64,000 nucleotides of DNA from Caenorhabditis elegans. Its lineage: Eukaryota; Nematoda; Chromadorea; Rhabditida; Rhabditidae. The position numbers and the translations under genes are program-made. Location: contig NC_003283.11 in NCBI RefSeq assembly GCF_000002985.6, forward strand, positions 19,531,501 through 19,595,500, in the 5' to 3' direction. Under the pieces are notes generated by a model that worked only from the letters and a program-made list of their open reading frames with translations, searched no databases and had not been told where the DNA came from. Each line of letters opens with the position of its first letter. The first letter of the stretch is position 1. Positions 34,006 to 46,000 of the stretch are shown here, one piece after another.

Positions 34006-37000
34006 GTGAGTTTTTCAAATTAATTTTTAACGATTTTTACCATTTTTAAGTTTTCTGAGCCTTTTACACGTATGAAAATCAATTTTCACAGCTAATCTGA
34101 CTTAGAAAAAAATATTGCGCACACCTGGGGGTCGAACCCCTGACCTCTTGTGCTAAACACAGGTGATTCGCCACGGACGCATAATGCCTCAAGACCCATT
34201 ATGCGCGTGTTTGCGAACGAGGACCTCACATTATGTGCGTTTTTGCGAAGCGTTCGCAGAAACGAGCATAATGCCTCGCCGATGGGCACAATGCGAACGC
34301 TCGCAATGTGCGCATTTTGTTTGGCCGTTATTCCCATCACTAAAGTGCTCATTTCAGTTAGTTTAAAGCTATTTTTGTTTGAGTTCTCTGTTTATTGACT
34401 GTTTTTTTGCTGATACTAAAGTTTCTGAAAAACAAAACTCTCGATTTAGAAGGAACTTGTCAGATTTCGAAAATCATAAGGGTCCCCCCTTATGATATAA
34501 AATTTTTGATGAAATTTTTTTGTTTTGAAAATTTTTTCGAAAACATGTTGAACGTGTAGAAAATGATCAGTTTGATATTTTCTACAAGTGTGAGATTTCA
34601 CAATGAATGTTCAGCCAAGAAATCATGGAAAGTCTAGAGTTGGGTCATTGAAACATAGTATGTTTGAGAGCTCCTAACTTCCTTGAGACGTAAAATACAA
34701 AACTTTCTTTAACTGAAAAGTTGTCAGAAATGAACTGAACAACAAGTTATTTGTTGACCATATTTTTCTATCTTGCATGTTCGAGAAGATGGACACAGTT
34801 GAGTAAAAGCAAAACAGCACTGACTTCAACAAGCCATATTTTGGCACATTACATATATAGGAAACATTTTTTATTTTTAAAACGTTTTCCATAACTAGCT
34901 AAACAAATTTGTAGTTGATCGTTTTTTGATATCTTGTATGCCCAAGGATGCTCACAGCTTCAAAAACCTATACTATTTTTTGAACCCTACAAGAAATAGT
35001 CATTTTCTCAGCTAAAAACTTTCTATCTAACGTTTTAATTGACACAAATAAAGTAAATATCATTTAATACTGTATCTGATGACTTAAAAGCAAGTTTTCA
35101 AAAAAAAAATTTTTTGGATTTTTGAAATTCATAAGGGTCCCCCCTTATGATCCGCTTTGAAAATCATAAGGGTCCCCCCTATGAAATTTTTTTTTCGTGG
35201 AAACTTTTTTTTTCAAAAAAACTTTGATTGTGTTTAATTTTGTGCAAAAACATTATTTCAGCATGTTTCACAGTTTTAACCGCTCAATAACGTTTTTGTA
35301 GCAAAAAATATCGAAATCTTCCTGGATTTTTCAAATGATCACCTTGCTTGTAACACAGTTTTTCTCCGTTGGCAGCAGGAATACAAAAAAGTCGTCAACT
35401 TAAAAGTTGTTTACAATGAAATGAATAACAAATTTTTAATTGACATTTTTTTCCTATCTCGCATTGCTTCAAAGTTATAGTCCTCTCGTTTTGAGCCCAA
35501 TATTACTGATTTTCAGTGATCATATCTAAATAATGAACAAAGATAAAACGTTTATGTTTTATAATTGTAATAGATCATTTCAAGTTTAATAATTAAATAG
35601 TTGATCGTTTTTCAATATCTTTCTATTTTGAAAAGATGTACATCTTAGACGAAATGATGTATGTGGTTGAAGAGTTCAAGAAATGGAGGTTTTTCTCGTT
35701 GGAAACGCTTAGTTTGACGTTGAAATTAACATAAATAATCACTTTTGTACTTTTCTCAATATTTTAAAGTTGTTACAACTTTTTCAAAAAAAATTTTTTT
35801 CGAGAATTTTGAATTTTTTGCAAAAATTGAAAAAAAATCCAAAGGGTCCCCCCTTATGAAAATTTTCAAAATTTTTACGAATTTTTTTTTTGAAAACTTT
35901 TCAAAATACGATCAGATCTTTCAGAAAAATGCGATGTCGGTTGTTTTTTTTCAGTTTGAACGTTCAGAACACGATTTCAGACGAACACCTGAGGCTTAGT
36001 AGAACCTCTAAGTTCAAAAAAGGCATTCACTTCGAATGCTTATATCTCCGTGGAAAAAATTATTATGACAAAGTAATTAACTACAAAGTTGTTTATTTTG
36101 AGTTAAAGTACAACATTGTAGTTAATTGTTTTTTATCAAAAAATTCGGTGGTTGAGATATACAGAGAGAAAGAGAAAGAAAATACAAGCATGAAGATGCG
36201 GCACTTCTCACAACTTTATCTCAACCACCAATTTTTTTGATAAAAAATGATCAACTACAAAGTTGTATTTTTGATTAAGATAAACAACTTTGTAGTTGAT
36301 TACTTTGCCATAAAAAATTTTTCCACGAAGATATAAGCATCCAAAGTGAATGCGATTTTTGAAAATAAGAGTTCTACTATACCTCCGGTTTTTGTCTAAG
36401 CTTGTGTGCTGAACATCCAAACTCAAAAAAACAACAAACATTGCAATTTTGTATAACATCTAATAAAAATTTGAGAAGTTTTCAGAAAAAAAATTTCGAA
36501 AAAATTTTATAAATTTATCATAAGGGGGGACCCTTTGGATTTTTTTTCAAGAAAATCCAAAAAAAAATTTTTCAAAAGTTGTCAAATATTTTTCAGATAT
36601 TGTAAAAATATGTTTTCCTAATTGTATATATATACTTTCTTGCTGAATGTGGTGCTTTCAAAAACTAAGAAACTGTAAAAACCTCTATCCCTCTAACTGA
36701 TCTACCTACTATGCCAGTTTTTCGAAGTCATGTCTCACATCGGGCAAGCAAGATATCAAAAAATTGTCAACTACAAACTTGTTCAAGTTGTTATGGAACA
36801 TGTTTCATGTTTAATAGTTTCTCGCTTTGTGTGCAGAGTACGGAGATATCATCAGGCAAAATTAGTGATATTTTACTCATAATTAGGTGCTCCTATCTGC
36901 TCAACCATCTGAGATAACAAAAAGTTACAACAAGTTATTTGTCAATCACTTCATTCCTAACAACTTTCTAGTTGACATTTTTTTCATATTTCAGCTGCCT

Positions 37001-40000
37001 GCGGAGCTAGAACATTTTGGAAGTACTGACTTTCAATAAACAAGCCAAATTGACTGTTGTATTTTTTTGCCCAGGAGTATGATTGAGCCATGAAAACTGT
37101 GGAAGATACTAAAATTTACATTTCCTACAGAATCCAGCAGTATTGAAATTTTTTGGAATACAAATTTTTTTTCCATAATTTTTCATAAGGGGGAACCCTT
37201 ATCAAAATTAAAATTAATGGAAAATATTCTTAATTAAATTTTTATTAAACTCAATTTTTTTCAATTATTTGTTGGTTTCAATCACAAATCACATTTACGA
37301 CTCAAAGTGATTTTTTTCTTTTCTACGACTTCAATATAAGAGCGAGAAAGCATTTCAAAAGAAGCTCCAAACGCAGATGGCAACGACACTCCGAAATAAC
37401 GGTTGCGCGCACTCTTTACCGTAAATCCTCCTCATTTTCGAAATTATTTTTTCACGATTCCTCTTTCTTTTTCTTCGATTTTTCATAGTTTTCTTCAGCA
37501 ATTCTTTGATTTTTTTGGCAAAAATAATCATTTTCGGTAAATATACTCGTGTTTCAGCATTTCAGACGTTGAGGCGTCAATTCGTCCGACCTGTAATCCT
37601 GTTCCCACACTGTATTGTCTCCACCGCGGGTAGACTTTTACCAGTGGCTGCAAAGCATCAGACGACAAAGGACAAGACGGTATTAACAATTTCAACATAA
37701 CAGCAAGTATTATGCATATTTTGCAGGTGAATACAAAGGATTGGAGGACATGGAATTGGCTTGGGAACCGGAAGTACCGGCGGTAGCGGTGGCCATCCGA
37801 CTGCTCGCTTCCATGCTGCAATTGAAGACCGACAATCGGAAATTGGTGCTAAATTTGTCCACGTAATCAGTTTTTTAACCCACAATTTTAACAAATCGAA
37901 TTTTTCAGAATCAACAGCACACTCCCATCCAAACTCCAGAGATGACGATGAGGAGCAGGCGACTTGCTCATCTTCAAACTCTTCAGCTATGGAGCCCCAA
38001 TTGATGAATCGGAGAGCCGCCGAGAATGGACGATGTCATTGATAAACGTGGAAGTCGGTTGGTTTTAAAAAATATTCGAATAGTTCCTACTACTATTTTT
38101 CAGAGAAACTCCAAAATCAGCTCGCCGTAATCGTCTTCGTCAAGTAGCCGCGACAGTTGCACCGAAATCGTCTCTAATTCATCATAATCATCACACTGGA
38201 GCTTAATTATTTTTATTTTATTCCCAATTTTCTCCCTCCCCCCCCCCCCCCCGCATTGTAGCTAGCTTTTTGTTGTTCTCCCAATTTTTTTTGATTTTTG
38301 AACTAGGTTTATGTCTTGTTGTGACATAAATATTATTTATACAAGAACTGAAGTTAAATTTTAAAATTTTTCAGCTGAAATAAGTGAAAAAAAGGAAGCA
38401 TAAATTGTTTTCGCAATGCGCGCATAATGCTCACGTCTGTTCGCAAAAACGCGCATAAAGCCCCCACTATGCCAGTGTTTTCGTGTACTTTCTCAAAGCG
38501 TGCGCGAACCGCGTCTGAAGCATTATGCGTCCGTGGCGAATCACCTGTGAAAGGCAAACCTCTACCCGACTGAGCCACCGTGGCACATTCTTCGAAGTTG
38601 TCTTTCTTCGAAGTTACCCTCAGTTTTCCGGGGTTTTATTTAACATTTCCTAAAAAAATTCGAAAATGAAAGTTTAGCAATGAGACAACTTGTTAGAAAC
38701 TGTTTATTCTAGTAAATCAGACAAAACAAAAATTATTAACACCACTTGAGGGTTGAACCCCTGACCTCCTGAATCATAGGCAAACCTCTACCCGACTGAG
38801 CCACCGCGACCTATTATTTTTAATTTCTCAGATATACCTGGTGTAGTAGGTGTTTTCAGATCAGAATTTCACGTAGAATCCGAAAATCGTAGTTATTTTT
38901 AGTTTAGATCCAGTTTTCTTATCAAAAATTGAGTTTTATGATTAATCCCCCACGTAAATACAAAGTTACTCTCATTTTATAAGCAGAATACTACATTTTT
39001 CGGAATTTCCAAACATCAGAAATATTTTTATCTAAAAAACAAAAATTTCTACACAAAAAATCCAATTTTCAGGAAAACAACAATTCTGACCAGAAAATGA
39101 AACTTTTTGGAATTTGAGCTTTTTTTTCTGAATTTTTGAAATTTTTCGATTTTCCTGTCATTTCTGGTACTGAAAAAGTGACACAGTTGTTTAAGAAAAG
39201 AAAAAATTTTGACCGCAGCGGAAGTCGATCCCCTGACCTTCCGCTTCGAAGACACACCTCTACCCAGCTGAGCCACTTCGACTCTTTGAAAAAAGCGGTT
39301 GAAATGGACGAATTTTATATGATTTAAAATCAGAATTTTATGGGAAATTCGAAAACTTTATTGATTTTCTGATTAGTTCACAATAAAACAGAAAAATTTT
39401 AGTAGAAAATTTCCAAAAAAATAATTTTTTTTTCGAATTTTTTTTTCGTATCAAGCTTTCTCTCATGTAATTCTTATATTCTTTCATGTATACTTATTCA
39501 TCAAAAATGCACACGTCTTCTATGCCCTACTAATCAACAAAAAAGGTTGTTCTTGAGCTTAAGCCTCCCCCCTCATCTGATGACTTTTCGATGACATTTC
39601 TTTTTTTTTTGGGCTCAGTCGTGGTGGAAATTGAAGAATATAATCATGTTTTTTGTTCCGTCTTTTGTTAGTTTAGTATGAATAGATCCTGCAATTTTTG
39701 GGAAAATTGGGAAATTTTGGGGGTATTGAAAAAATAGTTTTTTGGATGAATACTATGAAAATCGAGATTTTTTAAAATAGGTTTTTTGATCTGAAAAGTT
39801 TGAAAATTGTCACATATTTTAGTGAAACTGGTATTCTGATGATTTATCGTTTTTTGGAAAAAAAAAATCGGAATTTTTTTTTTTGAAAAGTTCCCAAATA
39901 ATTTTTTTGCTTAACTAAAACCAACACAATTTTCGAATTCTCCATGAAATTCTGATATTGGAACATACCAAGCTGAGCCATTTCCAGCACTTTTTTCAGA

Positions 40001-43000
40001 GAGTGGAAGTGGCTCAGGTGGGTAGAGATGTGGCTTCGGCGCGGAAGGTCAGGGGTTCGACTTCCGCTGCGGTCAACATTTTTTATTTTCTTAACCAATC
40101 ATGCTAGACACTTTTCAAATACGAAAACGAATGGAAAACCGAAAATTTTCAAAAAATTTCAGAAAAAATACTCAATTTTGCTTATAAAATTTTTTAAATC
40201 AATTTTTTCAAAAGTTTTTAATTATGTATGAACTTGAAGTTTTTTTTAAACCGCATATTTTTCAAAAAAATTTTCCAAAAAAAAATTCCAATTTTATTTT
40301 TTTTTTCTCAAATCTCAATTTTTCACCCAAGTTTCCAGCTCACCGCACACATATTTTTTGTACTTATTTCCTTGTTTTCTCCTCTTCTACTAATCACCTG
40401 CTTGATAATTGTACCCGAGCTCTCCGAGCTCACGGAGAAGCTGAAAAGATTTTCTTTCATTTTTTTTCGAATTTTCGAACTTTGTGGTCTCCATAGCTAC
40501 CAAATAGCTTCCGTAATTTGAATTTAAATGTATTTTTCGTAGAAAATGCTCCAACTCATTAGCTCTATTGGGAAGGTGGGGAAAAGAGAAATTTGAGCTC
40601 TTTTCACTTTTATTTTCATATCTGGCAACACGCGAAACTACACATTCGTATTCAATCTCTGACGTAAAATTTGAATTTTTTGGTTTTTATTTGGTTTTTG
40701 GTTCGAGTTTATGACTTTTGGAAATTTTGTGAGAAAATTTTTTTTTGATTTTTTTTAACTTTTTGAAAAATTGGTTACATCAAAAACCTAAATTTTACTA
40801 AAAATTTGAATTTCCCGCCGAAAATTGATTGAAAATTTGAATTTTCCAGAAAAAATTAGATTGAAAATTTGAATTTCGCACCAAAAATTGGCTGAAATTT
40901 TTAATTTTTTGAAAAAAAATTTTAAAAAAATTTCGAAAATTTTTTTTTCAGAAAATTAAATTTTTTTATTATTATTTTTAGATTTTCAAATTTATCGAAA
41001 TTATACGATTTTCAGCCAATTATTGCCAATTTGTAGCTCAAAAAACTACTTTTTTTCTGCAAAAAGTGAGTTTTTTGGGTCCAATAAAAAATGGATGAAT
41101 CTATACATTTCCGGCGATAAGTCCCTCATTTTTCTCCAAAAAAAACCCGGCTAAAAAATACATTTTAACCCATTTTTCTAGGTTTTCTGATCATACAAAA
41201 TTTTCAGACATTTTCAGACAAATTTCCAGACTCTTCTGGGATTTTTAGTCACTTTTTGAGTCAGAAGCAAGCTCGGCTCCCGACGGAAATAGCGATGAAA
41301 ATTGTTTGAACTTTATTTGATTGAAGCTCAAAATCCAATTTCCGTTGAGCACATGTTTATGTTAATTTCCGGTTTGAAAGATTTCAAAATCTGAAAATTT
41401 GAGCAAAAATCAATTTTCTGAAAAAAAAAATTTTTGAAATTTTTTTAAGGAATTTTTTTTTGTTCAGTAATTTGAATTTTCAGTCAATTTTTGGCGGGAA
41501 ATTTAAATTTTCAGTCAATTTCCAGCGTTTGATGCTCAGAATCCAATTTCCGTTGGGCACTTGTTTATGTTAATTTCCTGTCTGAAAAGTTTGAGCTTAA
41601 AGTTGGTATGAATTTAAAAATTCTGAAAATTTGAGCAAAAATCAATTTTTGACATTTTTTTTTTGGGAATTTTTCTGAGAATTTTTTTTGTTTAGAAATT
41701 CAAATTTTCTGTCACTTTTCAGCCGGGAAATTCAAATTTTTAGTCAATTTTTGACGGGAAATTCAAATTTTCAGTCAATTTTGAGCGGGAAATTCAAAAA
41801 TTCAAATTTTCAGTCAATTTTAAGCGAGCAATTCAAATTTTCAGTCAATTTTTGGTGGAAAATTCAAATTTTCAGTCAATTTTTGGCGGGAAATTCAAAT
41901 TTTCAGTCAGTTTTTGGTGGGAAATTCAAATTTTCAGTCAATTTTTGGCGGGAAATTCAAAAATTCAAATTTTCAATCAATTTTTGGCGGGAATTCCAAA
42001 ATTCAAATTTTCAGTCAATTTTTGGCGGGAAATTCAATAAAAATATTTGAAAAGTTTTCAAAAATCGACAAAAATCACGAAAAATCAATGAATTTCCAAA
42101 GAAATAAATAATACGGAAAAAAAAATTTTTGGAATTTTTTGCAATTTTGTACTGAAAAAAATTTAAAGTTTATCTGAAATCTTTTTTTTGCAAAAAATTC
42201 CCAACTTTTTCAAAAGCTCTCCAAACTCTACGAATTCCCATCCGCCAACTTATGTTTTCAATTAAAAACTCGCCGAAATCTCGAAAAAATCAATAAAAAG
42301 AGTGTATTTCCACACAGCGGAGACCTATAAAATGGTGTCATAATCCTCTTTATTCATCCCCACCACAAGCTTTTCATCTCTCCCATATTTTCCTATCATA
42401 TTTTATTCGCATTTTCGGATTTATTCTCGGATTTTGTAGTTATGAATGTTTTTGTGTGTTCCTTCCGTTTTTCAAAAAATAAATTACAATTTTTTAAAAA
42501 TGAAAAAAAACGTGAGAATTTGATTGAATACTCCAAAAATAGATAGAACCCTTAATTTTTCGTCGCGAAAAATTAGAGAAAATTATAAAAATTAATAGTC
42601 TCAGATTTTTTTGAATATTTTGAATTTCAGAAAAATTTATTTTTTAAGCTTAAATTTTTTCCGAGTTTTATGAACAAATTTCGGGGTATTTTAATTTTTC
42701 AAAAAATTAAAAATAAAATTATTCTGAATTTTTCCAAACTTTAAACTATTTTGGAAGTTCCTGAAAAAAAAATAAAATTTTGAAAAAATGGGAAAAAATA
42801 ATTAATTTTAAAAATAATTATATCAAAATTCCCCTCAAAAATTGACTAAAATATTCAAATTTCCCGCCGAAAACTGACTGAAAATCTGTATTTCCCGCCG
42901 AAAATTGACTGAACATTTGAATTTCCCGCCAAAAATTGAATGAAAATTTGAGTTTCCCGCCAAAAATTGACTGAAATTTTGAATTTCCCGCCAAAAATTT

Positions 43001-46000
43001 ACTAAAAATTTGAATTTCCCCCCGAAAATTGATTGAAAATTTGAATTTTCCAGAAAAAATTAGATTGAAAATTTGAATTTCGCACCGAAAATTGGCTGAA
43101 AACTTAAATTTCTCGCTAAAAATTGGCTGAAATTTTGAATTTTTTGAAAAAAAAATTCAAAAAAAATTTCGAAACATTTTTTTTTTCAGAAAATTAAATT
43201 TTTTTATTATTATTTGTAGATTTTCAAATTTATCGAAATTATACGATTTTCAGCCAATTTTTGCCAATTTTCAGCCCAAAAAACTACTTTTTTTTTCTGC
43301 AAAAAGTGAGTATTTTGGGTCCAATAAAAAATGGATGAATCTATACATTTCCGGCGATAAGTCCCTCATTTTTCTCCAAAAAAAACCCGGCTAAAAAATA
43401 CATTTTTACCCATTTTTAAAAAATTAAAAATAAAATAATTCTGAATTTTTCCAAACTTTAAACTATTTTGGAAGTTCCTGAAAAAAAAATCAAATTTTGA
43501 AAAAATTGGAAAAAATAATTAATTTTAAAAATAATTATATCAAAATTCCTCTTGAAAATTGACTAAAAATTTGAATTTCCCGCCAAAAATTGACTGAAAT
43601 TTCAAATTTTCCGCCGAAAATTGACTGAAAATTTGAATTTCCAGCCAAAAATTGACTGAAAATTTGAATTTCCCGCCAAAAATTAGACTGAAAATTTGAA
43701 TTTCTCGCCGAAAATTGTCTGAAAATCTGACTTTCCCGCCGAAAATTGACTGAAAATCTGACTTTCCCGCCAAAAATTGAATGAAAATTTGAATTTCCCG
43801 CCAAAAATTAACCAGAAAAGTTGAATTTCCCGCCAAAAATTGACTAGAAATTTGAAATTACCGCCAGCTGAAAATCTGATTGTTTTTCTAAAAAGTTTGA
43901 ATATTTTCAATTATTTCGAAACTTTCAATAAAATAAAATTTCCTTTTTTTGGAATTTTCTCAGATTTTTTTCTAAATTTAATCTTAAATTTCTATAGGAA
44001 AATCTGGTAGTTCTCAGAATTTTTCTAAATTTTTCAAACTTTTTCTCAAAATTTTTATCTGACAATTCTTTTAATTTTTGCAAGATTTCTTCGAAGTATT
44101 TTTTTAGAAATCTGTGCAAAATTGCAAAAGCCTGCAATTTTCTCCAAAAATTTTAATCTCCAAATTGAATTTCTCACTACTATATACATAGTTGCTATAT
44201 ACTTTTCTGTCTTTCTTTTTTTTTTCAAAAAAAAACTGCCAGATAAAAAAAAAATCAAATTTTCCAATTTTCCAAGACCATCCCATTTTCGGCTTTTCTC
44301 CAGAATTTCACTTTTCTGCATTTTCCAAAATCTGAAATTCCCCAAAAAAACCATGTACTCCCCGTTCTCACTCAACTACTACCGTAACCCATACCGCTAT
44401 CAACTTCTCCATAGCTCTTCCATGACACCGGCTCTTCCGCATAAAATTCCACGTATCACAAAATGCTCATCGGACGGAGCATCGCCACGTCATCGGCGGT
44501 ATTCGACAGACCGCCCGTTGCTTCAGGTTTCCCTGTCGTATGATGCACGGCGGAAGAGAAGTCGGTTGATTAGAACCAGAAATGTGCAAAGTGATAGCAG
44601 GAAATCTAATTGTAAGGGGTATTGGTGTTGAAGCTAGCAAAAATTAACTAGAAGAAAATTATAGAGCTTAAAATTTGCAACATTTCATCAGTTAAAAGTT
44701 TTTCGATATCTCAAACCGCTGCGGAGATACAGCCGTTTAAAGTTTGCGCGGCGAAAGAGTGTGGTGGGAGGGGAGAGTGCGAGAGTGCGCGCGCCGTCTG
44801 CGTCTCTTCCCCCCTCCACACTCTCTCATCGCGCATTCTTAAAACGCCTGTATCTTCTGAACGGTAAAAGATATCAAAAAACTTTCAACTAGAGAAATGC
44901 TCAGCGTAAAATTTTCTTCATGATCAAGTTTGTAAATTTGGAAATGCAGCCAAATTGAGCCCAAAAATGCTTGAAAATAAGCCAAAATCCGGTTTTTTTT
45001 AACAACAACATACAAAATTGCAGGTAACACACTCTCCAGCTCACTCTCCACAATCCCGATCACAGGCCAAAAATTTGCCACGCCACCAAATCGAGTGCTC
45101 GTCAAAGGGCACACGGTGTCCACATGCTCTCCGAGATTCGGGTTAGTTTTTGAAATTTTTCTGATTGGATTTCTTGGTTTTCCCATAAGACACCGCGGCT
45201 CACGATGTCAGGTGAAAAGGTGTGTGCTGGGAAAATTGGCTCGCGGCGGAGCTCGGAGCCCCCGGCATAAATTGAAAGCTAATTTGCATGCGGCTTACCC
45301 CCGTCTCCACTTTTATTGATCTATTTTGGCACTTTTTCTGACAATTTGAATCGAGTAATTGCATTTTTGGAGCTTTTAGTAGGCTCTAAATACTAATTTT
45401 AATATGTTTTCTTGTTTTTTTGTTTTGAAAAAACTCTTTTTCCTCGAATTTCATCCAGTCCTCGAAGTTCATCCAGTCTAGGAGATCACCTGAAATTAGC
45501 AATTTCATAGAAAAGCTAACCAAAAATTCGAATTGAGGTCTAAAATTGACACCTGAACCCATTTTTTTTGAAAGTTTGAAAATGTGTCTCGGAGGCTCAA
45601 CTGGGTAGAGGCTTGGCTATGGCCCAGAAGGTCAAAGGTTCAAACCCCCCGTCAAGGCGAAATTTTTTGTTTTGCCATTTTTGATATAAAAAACAGATTT
45701 CACGCCTTGAGTCAATTCGAAACTTATGAAAAATTGAATTCAACCGAGTTTGGTCCGATTTCTCTTTTGTTCTCGATTTTTTCAGTTTTGTCGTATGTTT
45801 CTAGAAGTTTTGACACAAAACCACTTAAAATTTTGAAATCAGCTCTAAAAATGACTTCTGGACCTTTTTTTCGAAATTTTCGAAAATGTGCCTCGGTGGC
45901 TCAGTTGGGTAGAGGTTTGGCTATGGCCCAGAAGGTCAAGAGTTCGAACCCTGCAGAGGCCAAAATTTTTTTTCTTGTTTTTTGTTATAGTTTTTCAGCT

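Larger units (their letters stand above)
34158..38549. mobile_element. 4392-bp DNA transposon with 30-bp perfect TIRs, AAA target duplication and exon cargo
   Basis: Left end 34158-34187 and right end 38520-38549 are perfect inverted repeats starting CACAGGTGATTCGCCACGGA. Further inward both sides carry repeated GCGCATAATG and TTTTTGCGAA motifs in opposite orientation. AAA (34155-34157 and 38550-38552) flanks it and the SINE halves outside join exactly, which shows insertion. Termini CAC(A) with a 3-bp duplication recall the CACTA/Mirage/Chapaev (CMC) group, an inference. No transposase ORF is visible, so it is non-autonomous. Inside are a 727-bp hairpin (35826-36552), six copies of a CATAAGGGGGGACCC motif, and four exon-like segments (37558-38206). 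Confidence 0.88.

Noticed and set aside
41688..43910. ORFs of 60-120 aa reading FSVNFWREIQ / [10 protein letters not shown]
   Set aside because: Translations of the 31-bp CCCGCC minisatellite in several frames, no splice or start context.
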